From an uncultured Eubacteriales bacterium (GTDB lineage Bacteria; Bacillota; Clostridia; Tissierellales; Peptoniphilaceae): DNA of 5,742 nt. Positions 1 to 5,036 of the stretch are shown piece after piece. The notes beneath the pieces were generated by a model, which saw nothing but the letters and a program-made list of their open reading frames with translations, was not told where the DNA came from and searched no databases. The stretch spans positions 1 through 5,742 of the forward strand of contig UQDI01000042.1 in the NCBI GenBank assembly GCA_900539725.1. The letters run 5' to 3'. Each line of letters opens with the position of its first letter. Within the stretch, counting starts at the first letter, position 1. A program made the translations under genes and the position numbers.

Positions 1-5
1 TAAAA

Positions 6-49
6 GCCCCTTGCAGGGGCAGAGCAAACCACCGGCTACGCCGGTGGTT
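6..49. mobile_element. Pair of hairpins, possible IS200/IS605-type element end
   Basis: Two compact inverted repeats lie side by side. GCCCC (6-10) pairs with GGGGC (16-20) around a 5-base loop. AACCACCGGC (27-36) pairs perfectly with GCCGGTGGTT (40-49) around the loop TAC. They are much more GC-rich than the flanking DNA. Subterminal hairpins of this kind are what the Y1 transposase of the IS200/IS605 family recognises, and they also occur in the RNAs encoded at the ends of TnpB-carrying members. No transposase is visible; if one exists it would be left of the window. A plain terminator pair is less likely because no T-run follows either stem on this strand. On the minus strand the GCCCC hairpin is followed by only a short CTTTTA. 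Confidence 0.35.
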
Positions 50-100
50 ATGATTATGCTTGTATATGATTTTTCATTCAAGTGGGACATTAAACTAGTA

Positions 101-280
101 GTGAGAAAATTGATTTTCACGATCGCAGCATTCGGAATAAATTGCATTAATTTCTTTGTGCAACGAGCCGCCCGTGGGCTCATCTAGCTGAGCGAAGCGA
201 ACGAATATGAGACCACAGGTGAGTAAGCTTAGAAATTAACAATTTATGTAGACCAGCAAGTGAAGGAAAACAATTTTAGA
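101..280. repeat. Large imperfect palindrome, MITE-like or structured RNA
   Basis: Nested arms share roughly one centre near position 193. 101-120 pairs partly with 260-277. TAAATTGCATTAATTTCT (138-155) pairs with AGAAATTAACAATTTA (231-246). GTGG.CTCAT (174-183) pairs with ATGAG.CCAC (207-216) around one mismatch. The apical loop contains GAGCGAAGCGAAC (190-202). A second small hairpin, GAGCC/GGCTC, sits at 165-181. The element has the same overall size as the palindrome after rpsR (4311-4486) and shares AATTTCT..GTGC (149-161) with it. No credible gene covers it. It could be a non-autonomous mobile element or a transcribed structured RNA; the sequence does not decide between these. The remaining DNA up to about 400 shows only a 9-bp direct repeat ATTACGCTT at 308-316 and 330-338. 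Confidence 0.55.
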
Positions 281-400
281 TGTGCAATGCTTAGGCATGA
301 CATATACATTACGCTTGCCTCGTCAGTCAATTACGCTTTTTTATCCATATCGCATCGTGTTACAGCTATTTAACTCATGAAAATATATGAACAAATCTTA

Positions 401-448
401 ACAATTTATTTATATTTTACTATTGCTAATCGCCACTATATGTAGTAT
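401..448 (+). promoter_or_regulatory. NrdR box(es) controlling nrdDG
   Basis: CCACTATATGTAGTAT at 433-448 matches 13 of 16 positions of a typical NrdR box (acaCwAtATaTwGtgt), including all the strongly conserved ones. A second, poor match begins exactly 32 bp upstream at 401-416 (ACAATTTATTTATATT, about 10 of 16, lacking the conserved C and G). A spacing of about three helical turns is what paired NrdR boxes usually show. The good box fills the promoter spacer and overlaps the -10, so binding would block RNA polymerase. NrdR is the ATP-cone repressor of ribonucleotide reductase genes. The 433-448 box is well supported; the upstream one may be just AT-rich background. Confidence 0.7.
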
Positions 449-451
449 AAT
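423..451 (+). promoter_or_regulatory. Sigma-A-type promoter of nrdDG
   Basis: TTGCTA (423-428, four of six consensus bases) is followed by a 17-bp spacer and a perfect TATAAT (446-451). Transcription would start near 458, giving a leader of about 40 nt before the nrdD start codon. The NrdR box overlaps the spacer and the -10. Confidence 0.65.
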
Positions 452-487
452 AATATTTGCGATAAGGAGAAGCAATCAAAATATTGT

Positions 488-492
488 GGAGG
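488..492 (+). promoter_or_regulatory. Ribosome binding site fixing the nrdD start
   Basis: GGAGG lies six bases before the ATG at 499. This decides the start against an in-frame TTG at 484, whose nearest purine-rich site (AGGAG, 465-469) is 14 bases away. The ATG at 499 also puts the protein start directly at the ATP-cone, MYIFKRSGEK, as in relatives. Confidence 0.85.
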
Positions 493-498
493 TATGAG

Positions 499-2619
499 AT
501 GTATATATTCAAGAGAAGCGGCGAAAAAGTGCCATTTGACGAATCTAAAATTGTTGTAGCTATTAAAAAGGCGATGAATTCTTCAACAGGGGTATATGAA
601 GAAGGTCTTGCTGAAAAGATAGCTGACGAGATCAAGAGGGAAGCTGTTGTAGCTGAAAGACCTCTTTCGATTTATGATATCGAAGACAAGGTTTACTACA
701 AGCTTATCGAGAACAAAAATCCGGCTACTGCCAGAAGCTATGAAAACTACAAGGCTGTTCAAGCTTTCAAGAGAAAGATTAATACTACTGACGAGAGCAT
801 TATCGGTCTTCTTGATAGAAAAAACAGTGACTTAATGAAGGAAAACTCTAATAAAAACGCTCACATCGCATCTACTCAAAGGGATTTGATTGCTGGTGAA
901 GTATCTAAGGACATTGCTAGAAGGCTAATGATTGACGATGACCTTCTTCAAGCGCACGATGAAGGCTCCATACATTTGCACGATATGGACTACATCATTC
1001 AACCTATGTTTAACTGCTGCCTTGTTAATATGAAGGACATGCTTGACAATGGCACTGTGGTTAATGGTAAATTGATCGAAAGCCCAAGATCGTTCCAAGT
1101 TGCCTGCAATGTCATGACACAAATCATTGCACAAATCGCATCAAACCAATATGGTGGCCAATCCATTGACATAAAATGTCTTGCGAAGTACTTAAGACGC
1201 AGCTACGAAAAGAATTTGAAGCTTGCTAAGGAAATGTTTGATGACGAGGCAAAGCAAGACGAGCTAGCAAGAAAACTTACTCAAAGGGATCTTGAAAGCG
1301 GCATACAAACTATACAATATCAAATAAATACACTTATGACTTCGAATGGTCAAGCGCCTTTCGTTACTCTTTTCATGCACATGGAAGATGATTTTGAGTA
1401 TGCAGATGAGCTTGCGATGATCATTGAAGAGATTTTAAAGCAAAGAATTCAAGGTATCAAGAACGAATGCGGTGTTTATGTGACACCAGCTTTTCCGAAG
1501 CTTGTTTATGTGCTTGATGAAAACAACGTTCACAAGGACTCGAAGTACTATTACTTAACTCAAACAGCTATTAAATGTACTGCTAAGAGGATGTACCCTG
1601 ACTATATCTCTGCTAAAAAGATGAGAGAAAATTACGAAGGAAACGTTTTTGCGCCTATGGGCTGCAGAGCGTTTCTATCGCCATGGAAGGATAAGGACGG
1701 CAATTACAAGTTTGACGGTAGATTCAACATGGGTGTTGTTTCTCTAAACTTACCGCAAATAGCTATCGTTAGCGGCGGCGACGAAGAGAAGTTCTTTGAA
1801 ATTCTTGACAAGAGACTTGACCTATGCAGAAAGGCTTGTCTACTTAGATACGATATCTTAAAGAACGTTACAAGCGATTCATCTCCAATTCACTGGAGAC
1901 ACGGCGCTATCGCTAGACTTAACGAGCATGAGCCAATCAGACCACTTCTTGAGAATGGTTATGCCACTGTAACTTTAGGCTACATCGGTCTTTACGAAGC
2001 GACTTATCTAGTTCGCCACACTCCTCATACTGACGAGCACGCAACTGATTTTGCTCTTAAAGTAATGAGAAAGATGAATGAAAAACTACAAGCTTGGAAG
2101 AAGGAAGATGGCCTTGGCTATGCGCTTTACGGCACTCCTGCTGAAAGCCTTTGCTATAGATTTGCTAAGAAGGACCTTGAAAGATTTGGCGAGATTAAAA
2201 ACGTTACTGACAAGGGTTATTACACAAACTCTTTCCACGTTGATGTTAGAGAGCATATATCTGTATTTGACAAGTTTAAGTTTGAAGCTCAATTCCAAGC
2301 ACTATCAAAGGGCGGCTGCATCAGTTACGCTGAAATACCTAACATGGGCCATAACCTAGAAGCGCTTGAAACCATAGTTCAATACATTTATGACAATATC
2401 CAATATGCAGAATTTAATACAAAGTCCGACTATTGCCACGTTTGCGGTTATGATGGCGAGATCATAATCAATGATCATAACGAATGGGAATGCCCACAAT
2501 GCCATAACAAAGATCAAGCTAAGATGAATGTTACAAGAAGGACATGCGGCTACCTTGGCGAAAACTTCTGGAATGAAGGAAAAACTAAGGAGATAAAGCA
2601 AAGGGTACTTCACATATAA
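499..2619 (+). CDS. nrdD: Anaerobic (class III) ribonucleoside-triphosphate reductase, catalytic subunit
   Basis: Reduces ribonucleoside triphosphates to deoxyribonucleotides in the cytoplasm under anaerobic conditions, using a glycyl radical made by NrdG. The 706-residue length is normal for the family. Residues about 1-92 form an ATP-cone for dATP/ATP control of overall activity. The catalytic barrel follows: the HLHDMDY..QPMFNCC segment carries the expected thiyl-radical cysteine at C173, followed by the ASNQYGG segment (214-220), the NECGVYVTPAFPK region (322-334), and APMGCRAFLSPW (385-396). The C-terminus has a zinc site with C646, C649, C665 and C668, then the glycyl-radical motif RRTCGYLG with the radical glycine at G684. 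All key residues are present, so it should be active. Whether formate or a thioredoxin-like protein is the reductant cannot be settled by eye. It is first in an operon with nrdG and is probably repressed by NrdR. Confidence 0.98.
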   Translation: MYIFKRSGEKVPFDESKIVVAIKKAMNSSTGVYEEGLAEKIADEIKREAVVAERPLSIYDIEDKVYYKLIENKNPATARSYENYKAVQAFKRKINTTDESIIGLLDRKNSDLMKENSNKNAHIASTQRDLIAGEVSKDIARRLMIDDDLLQAHDEGSIHLHDMDYIIQPMFNCCLVNMKDMLDNGTVVNGKLIESPRSFQVACNVMTQIIAQIASNQYGGQSIDIKCLAKYLRRSYEKNLKLAKEMFDDEAKQDELARKLTQRDLESGIQTIQYQINTLMTSNGQAPFVTLFMHMEDDFEYADELAMIIEEILKQRIQGIKNECGVYVTPAFPKLVYVLDENNVHKDSKYYYLTQTAIKCTAKRMYPDYISAKKMRENYEGNVFAPMGCRAFLSPWKDKDGNYKFDGRFNMGVVSLNLPQIAIVSGGDEEKFFEILDKRLDLCRKACLLRYDILKNVTSDSSPIHWRHGAIARLNEHEPIRPLLENGYATVTLGYIGLYEATYLVRHTPHTDEHATDFALKVMRKMNEKLQAWKKEDGLGYALYGTPAESLCYRFAKKDLERFGEIKNVTDKGYYTNSFHVDVREHISVFDKFKFEAQFQALSKGGCISYAEIPNMGHNLEALETIVQYIYDNIQYAEFNTKSDYCHVCGYDGEIIINDHNEWECPQCHNKDQAKMNVTRRTCGYLGENFWNEGKTKEIKQRVLHI

Positions 2620-3128
2620 TGAATTACGCGCAAATTAGGAAGTACGACATAGCGAACGGCCCAGGCGTTAGAACGACTATATTCTTAACGGGCTGCACCT
2701 TGAATTGCAAAAACTGTTTCAATAAAGAGTACCAAAACTTTAACTTCGGAACTGTCTTTGATGAAAAAGCTTTCTCTGAGCTTATGGACTCATTAAACGA
2801 TGACAATATCCGTGGCCTATCGGTTTTAGGAGGCGAGCCCTTCGATAACCTTGATGGACTTAATGAACTTATCAAAAACGTGAGAGAGAGGTCTGAGAAA
2901 GATATTTGGGTCTACTCCGGCTACACTTTTGAAGAGCTGATTAAGAAAGACGGGGCTATGGACGTCTTGAAGAATATAGATGTTTTGGTGGACGGACGCT
3001 TTGTAGAAGACTTAAAGGACTTGAAGCTAAAGTTCAGAGGCTCCTCTAATCAAAGAATTATTGATATGAAGAGGACGCTTGAGATAGGCAAAATTTTACT
3101 CATGGATAAATATATGAAGGAAGATTGA
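2619..3128 (+). CDS. nrdG: Anaerobic ribonucleotide reductase activating protein (radical SAM)
   Basis: Uses a [4Fe-4S] cluster and S-adenosylmethionine to form the glycyl radical on NrdD. The 169 residues match the short radical-SAM activases. The cluster motif CxxxCxxC is present as C26, C30 and C33 within TGCTLNCKNC, preceded by the NGPGVRTTIFLTGC segment typical of NrdG. LGGEPF (70-75) supplies the GGEP SAM-binding motif, and the C-terminal part has DVLVDGRF and RGSSNQRIID, both characteristic of the family. The ATG shares its A with the last base of the nrdD stop codon (TAATG). The only nearby purine run, AAAGGG at 2600-2605, is 13 bases away, so translation is probably coupled to nrdD. 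The gene is complete and ends inside the operon terminator. Confidence 0.97.
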   Translation: MNYAQIRKYDIANGPGVRTTIFLTGCTLNCKNCFNKEYQNFNFGTVFDEKAFSELMDSLNDDNIRGLSVLGGEPFDNLDGLNELIKNVRERSEKDIWVYSGYTFEELIKKDGAMDVLKNIDVLVDGRFVEDLKDLKLKFRGSSNQRIIDMKRTLEIGKILLMDKYMKED

Positions 3129-3148
3129 TTATTCAGTCTTCTTTTTTT
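3120..3148 (+). terminator. Intrinsic terminator of nrdDG
   Basis: GAAGATTGA (3120-3128) pairs with TCAGTCTTC (3133-3141) through nine pairs, one of them a U-G wobble, around the loop TTAT, followed by seven T's (3142-3148). The 5' arm includes the nrdG stop codon, so the terminator overlaps the end of the gene. Confidence 0.85.
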
Positions 3149-3172
3149 ATGACTAATTTTACAAGGTGGCAA

Positions 3173-3193
3173 ATCCATTAACATAGAATGGAT
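3173..3193. promoter_or_regulatory. Perfect 7-bp inverted repeat upstream of the rpsF promoter
   Basis: ATCCATT (3173-3179) and AATGGAT (3187-3193) are separated by seven bases and end 29 bp before the -35 box. The sequence between them and the promoter (3200-3222) is almost pure A and T, like an UP element. The inverted repeat could be an operator or chance; nothing identifies a regulator. Confidence 0.25.
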
Positions 3194-3222
3194 AGATAGA
3201 AATTTATTTTTATAAAAAATTC

Positions 3223-3251
3223 TTGACAAAGAGGGGAATTTATTGTATACT
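3223..3251 (+). promoter_or_regulatory. Strong sigma-A promoter of rpsF-ssb-rpsR
   Basis: A perfect TTGACA (3223-3228), a 17-bp spacer and TATACT (3246-3251, five of six). An A/T-rich UP-like stretch lies directly upstream (3201-3222). The start would be near 3258, leaving about 54 nt of leader. A near-consensus promoter fits a ribosomal protein operon. Confidence 0.85.
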
Positions 3252-3253
3252 TA

Positions 3254-3306
3254 CAAGGTAACCTTGCTCTTTATTTATTAAAGAGCCATAAGTCCAAAAG
3301 GAGGTG
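3254..3306 (+). promoter_or_regulatory. Structured rpsF leader, candidate S6:S18 autoregulatory RNA
   Basis: GCTCTTTA (3266-3273) pairs perfectly with TAAAGAGC (3279-3286) around TTTAT. CCTT (3262-3265), just before this stem, could pair with AAGG (3298-3301) of the rpsF Shine-Dalgarno, enclosing the hairpin. CAAGG/CCTTG (3254-3266) is an alternative small stem. Many bacteria have an rpsF leader bound by the S6:S18 complex, with a hairpin and a conserved CCG in a bulge. The position fits, but I see CCA here and not a clear CCG, so the match is tentative. Confidence 0.35.
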
Positions 3307-3311
3307 GAAAG

Positions 3312-3602
3312 ATGAAAAAATATGAAGCAATGTATGTTTTTTATCCTGAAACAAGTGAGGAAGCTAGAAATAAATTCCTTGATAGGGTAAAATCAATAAT
3401 CGAAGCTGAAGAAGGTAAAGTAACTAACACTGATGATTGGGGTCTAAGAAAATTAGCATACCAAATCAAATTCAAAACTGAAGGCTACTACTTCTTAATG
3501 AACTTTGAAGCAGAAGAAGACACTATTCTAGAACTTACTAGAGTAGCAAGAATCACTGACGTTTTGCTACGTCACATGATAGTAACAGACGAAGATAAAT
3601 AA
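3312..3602 (+). CDS. rpsF: 30S ribosomal protein S6
   Basis: A primary-to-secondary binding protein of the 30S platform that binds 16S rRNA together with S18. The 96 residues match the family length. The start MKKYEAMYVFYPE, the central WGLRKLAYQIKFKTEGYYFLMNFEAE and the LTRVARITDVLLRHMIV segment are typical S6 strands and helices. The start codon has an excellent AAGGAGGTG site (3298-3306). It is first in rpsF-ssb-rpsR and only 11 bases before ssb. Its binding partner S18 is encoded in the same operon, which suits assembly of the S6:S18 dimer. Intact, with nothing unusual. Confidence 0.98.
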   Translation: MKKYEAMYVFYPETSEEARNKFLDRVKSIIEAEEGKVTNTDDWGLRKLAYQIKFKTEGYYFLMNFEAEEDTILELTRVARITDVLLRHMIVTDEDK

Positions 3603-3613
3603 GAGGTGAAGAG

Positions 3614-4069
3614 ATGAACGTATGTAGTTTAATCGGAAGATTAACAAGAGATCCTGAGCTTAGATACACACCTAACACAAATCAAGCAGTTATCACATTT
3701 ACTATAGCTGTTGATAAGGGTCTATCTAGAGAAAAAAGAGAAGAAATGGAAGCAAAGGGCATGCCAACAGCAGACTTTATTTCCATCGTAGCTTGGGGAA
3801 GAACTGCAGAGAATATCAGTAATTATGTTTCAAAGGGCAACATGGTTGGAGTAACAGGTCGTATTCAATCTAGAACATACGAAGCTAAAGACGGTACAAA
3901 AAGGTACGTAACAGAAGTCATAGCTTCATCCGTAGAGTTCCTAGAAAGAAAGAACATCACATCACAAGCTCCAAATCAATCACATGAAGATTACTTCAAT
4001 TCAGACGAAGATTTTTCAAACATTGACGACGGCTTTGCTCCTGGAAGCAATAGGGATATTCCATTTTAA
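3614..4069 (+). CDS. ssb: Single-stranded DNA-binding protein
   Basis: Binds single-stranded DNA as a tetramer during replication, recombination and repair. Residues about 1-112 form the OB fold, beginning MNVCSLIGRLTRDPELRYTP and including ADFISIVAWGRTAENISNYV and GVTGRIQSRTYEAKDGTKRY. A charged stretch SREKREEMEAKG (about 38-49) extends one loop beyond that of shorter relatives. The tail (about 113-151) is acidic and disordered and ends NRDIPF, the tip that recruits partner proteins, although the usual run of aspartates just before it is reduced to one. GAGGTG (3603-3608) is the binding site, five bases from the ATG. At 151 residues it is of normal size for a replicative SSB. Its place between rpsF and rpsR is the standard bacterial arrangement. 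Confidence 0.97.
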   Translation: MNVCSLIGRLTRDPELRYTPNTNQAVITFTIAVDKGLSREKREEMEAKGMPTADFISIVAWGRTAENISNYVSKGNMVGVTGRIQSRTYEAKDGTKRYVTEVIASSVEFLERKNITSQAPNQSHEDYFNSDEDFSNIDDGFAPGSNRDIPF

Positions 4070-4086
4070 TTAAAGGAGGGAATATA

Positions 4087-4311
4087 ATGCAAAGAAGATT
4101 CAGACCTAGAAAAAAAGTATGTGCTTTCTGCCAAGAAAAGAATGAACACATCGACTATAAAGATGTAGCAAAACTAAGAAAATACATCACAGAAAAGGGT
4201 AAAATCTTACCAAGAAGAATAACAGGCACTTGCGCTAAACACCAAAGAGAAATCACAAGAGCTATCAAAAGAGCAAGACAAGTGGCGTTGTTACCATATA
4301 CACAAGACTAA
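4087..4311 (+). CDS. rpsR: 30S ribosomal protein S18
   Basis: Partner of S6 on the 30S platform, contacting the central domain of 16S rRNA. The 74 residues are highly basic, with KLRKYITEKGKILPRRITGTCAKHQREITRAIKRARQVALLPY typical of S18 (seen here in overlapping parts across residues 29-71). Cysteines C12 and C15 together with C49 and H52 make this the zinc-binding (C+) form and not the cysteine-free form. This predicts a zinc-responsive paralogue may exist elsewhere, but none is in view. AAAGGAGGG (4072-4080) precedes the ATG. It is the last gene of the operon; rplI, often next in other genomes, is absent, and the stop codon runs straight into a large palindrome. Confidence 0.97.
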   Translation: MQRRFRPRKKVCAFCQEKNEHIDYKDVAKLRKYITEKGKILPRRITGTCAKHQREITRAIKRARQVALLPYTQD

Positions 4312-4486
4312 AAAAATTTCTGTGCTTTTTTGCCTAAATCGCGGCTTAGGCTCGTTCGAAATTTTCTTCGCTCCACGTACCTTGAGTACGAGATCGCTTG
4401 AAAATTTCTGCACATCGCCTAATCCATCGATTTAATCTAAAAAATCAGGCGAAATTTTTGCACTTTCGTGTTAAAAAGAAATTTTT
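4311..4486. repeat. 176-bp imperfect palindrome abutting the rpsR stop codon
   Basis: Nested pairs share a centre near 4383-4399. AAATTTC (4314-4320) pairs with GAAATTT (4479-4485); GTGC (4322-4325) with GCAC (4460-4463); TTTTTTGCCT (4326-4335) partly with AGGCGAAATT (4448-4457); TAAATCG (4335-4341) with CGATTTA (4428-4434); GGCTTAGGC (4343-4351) with GCCTAATCC (4417-4425, one mismatch); GAAATTTTC (4358-4366) with GAAAATTTC (4400-4408); CGTAC (4376-4380) with GTACG (4386-4390). If transcribed it would form one long hairpin at the 3' end of the rpsR message. There is no gene inside. It matches the 101-280 element in size and motif. Confidence 0.65.
4431..4468. repeat. Direct repeat copy A (second copy at 4710-4746)
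   Basis: TTTAATC.AAAAAATCAGGCG then AAATTTTTGCACTTTCG (4431-4468) recurs at 4710-4746 with one single-base gap and about four substitutions. Both copies are followed by the shared AAAGAAATTTTT (4475-4486 and 4767-4778) and then an intrinsic terminator. Copy A is the right arm of the 4311-4486 palindrome. Confidence 0.8.
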
Positions 4487-4503
4487 AATATAAAGATTTA
4501 ATT

Positions 4504-4529
4504 AAGCTCCATGCAAATGGAGCTTTTTT
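4504..4529 (+). terminator. Intrinsic terminator, probable end of rpsF-ssb-rpsR
   Basis: AAGCTCCAT (4504-4512) pairs perfectly with ATGGAGCTT (4517-4525) around a GCAA tetraloop (GNRA type), with six T's at 4524-4529. It is the first convincing terminator after rpsR, nearly 200 bases beyond the stop codon, so the palindrome at 4311-4486 is probably part of the operon transcript. Confidence 0.88.
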
Positions 4530-4573
4530 GATGCGAAACGCAAATCTCATCATAGCGTAAAGGTTGTTAAGTT

Positions 4574-4620
4574 CATGCACCAAGAGAACGAGTGAAACGA
4601 AGTTCGATTGGATATGCATG
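4574..4620. repeat. Hairpin with a GAACGAGTGAAACGAA-type loop
   Basis: CATGCA (4574-4579) pairs with TGCATG (4615-4620), and CCAA (4580-4583) with TTGG (4608-4611), with a three-base bulge. GAAC (4586-4589) can pair with GTTC (4602-4605) inside the loop. The loop sequence is related to the GAGCGNAGCGAAC sequences at the apex of the neighbouring hairpin and of the 101-280 element. Confidence 0.5.
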
Positions 4621-4631
4621 CCTTATGCCAG

Positions 4632-4677
4632 AGTTTACAAAGGTATGGAGCGTAGCGAACATAGCTTTGAATAAACT
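4632..4677. repeat. Hairpin with GAGCGTAGCGAA loop
   Basis: AGTTTA (4632-4637) pairs with TAAACT (4672-4677), CAAAG (4638-4642) with CTTTG (4665-4669), and TATG (4644-4647) with CATA (4660-4663), with one G-G mismatch and a two-base bulge. The 12-base loop GAGCGTAGCGAA (4648-4659) matches the apical loop of the 101-280 element. It lies 11 bases after the previous hairpin, between the two terminators. Confidence 0.55.
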
Positions 4678-4709
4678 TACGGCTCGGCTGTTTACAGTCG
4701 GGGTGCTTC

Positions 4710-4746
4710 TTTAATCAAAAAATCAAGCGAAATTTTTGTGCTTACG
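4710..4746. repeat. Direct repeat copy B (first copy at 4431-4468)
   Basis: TTTAATCAAAAAATCAAGCG then AAATTTTTGTGCTTACG. This is the second copy of the block that forms the right arm of the palindrome after rpsR. No equally clear left arm is present here; the two hairpins at 4574-4677 occupy the place of the palindrome centre. The arrangement suggests a second, diverged or partly deleted element of the same family. Confidence 0.75.
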
Positions 4747-4802
4747 AAATCACGGTATAGCAAAATAAAGAAATTTTTGGTATTTATTGAATAAATATTA
4801 TT

Positions 4803-4832
4803 AAAGGCTTTCACTTTAGTGAGAGCTTTTTT
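4803..4832 (+). terminator. Intrinsic terminator after the second repeat
   Basis: AAAGGCTTTCACT (4803-4815) pairs with AGTGAGAGCTTTT (4818-4830) with two U-G wobbles and a run of six T's (4827-4832). No gene lies directly upstream, so it either backs up the 4504-4529 terminator or belongs to the repeated element. The following stretch to about 4950 is AT-rich, and I see nothing definite in it. Confidence 0.75.
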
Positions 4833-4954
4833 AACGCTTTATTACAAATTTATTAAGAATCAAGAAATTCCTTTTATTTATAATTGCGTGGGCATACAAT
4901 ATATATATAGTAGTAAAAAGTGATAACAAGATTGTAATATTTACTGCAAGAGTC

Positions 4955-4983
4955 TAGACAGGCGAGGGACTATTTGATATAAT
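4955..4983 (+). promoter_or_regulatory. Promoter of the acetyltransferase gene
   Basis: TAGACA (4955-4960, five of six) with a 17-bp spacer and a perfect TATAAT (4978-4983) preceded by TGA, which makes an extended -10. Transcription would start near 4990, directly at the inverted repeat that follows. Confidence 0.75.
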
Positions 4984-4990
4984 ATAACTA

Positions 4991-5008
4991 GATAAATTAG
5001 AATTTATC
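4991..5008. promoter_or_regulatory. Perfect 8-bp inverted repeat at the transcription start
   Basis: GATAAATT (4991-4998) and AATTTATC (5001-5008) form a perfect dyad around AG, placed at about +1 to +19 of the predicted transcript. It could be an operator for a repressor, or a 5' stabilising hairpin. No regulator is encoded in view. Confidence 0.4.
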
Positions 5009-5036
5009 GGGATAAAAGAGAGGACTGCAAGGCCAT

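Noticed and set aside
50..187. 45-codon ORF on the + strand starting MIMLVYDFSFKWD
   Set aside because: It has no Shine-Dalgarno (the ATG follows a hairpin directly), it crosses the left arms of the palindrome at 101-280, and it resembles no family I know.
308..338. Direct repeat ATTACGCTT spaced 22 bp, followed by six T's (337-342)
   Set aside because: It was considered as an operator pair or terminator. There is no stem before the T-run and no regulator match, so it is noted only as a small repeat.
484..498. TTG start five codons upstream for nrdD
   Set aside because: The GGAGG at 488-492 is correctly spaced for the ATG at 499 and would lie inside the coding region of the longer form.
426..635. 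69-codon ORF on the - strand over the nrdD start
   Set aside because: It overlaps the promoter and the clearly coding start of nrdD antisense and has no recognisable features.
4311..4832. CRISPR array or tRNA cluster in the structured gap after rpsR
   Set aside because: The repeats are too few and unevenly spaced for CRISPR, and no cloverleaf or T-arm (GTTCRANNC in context) can be assembled.
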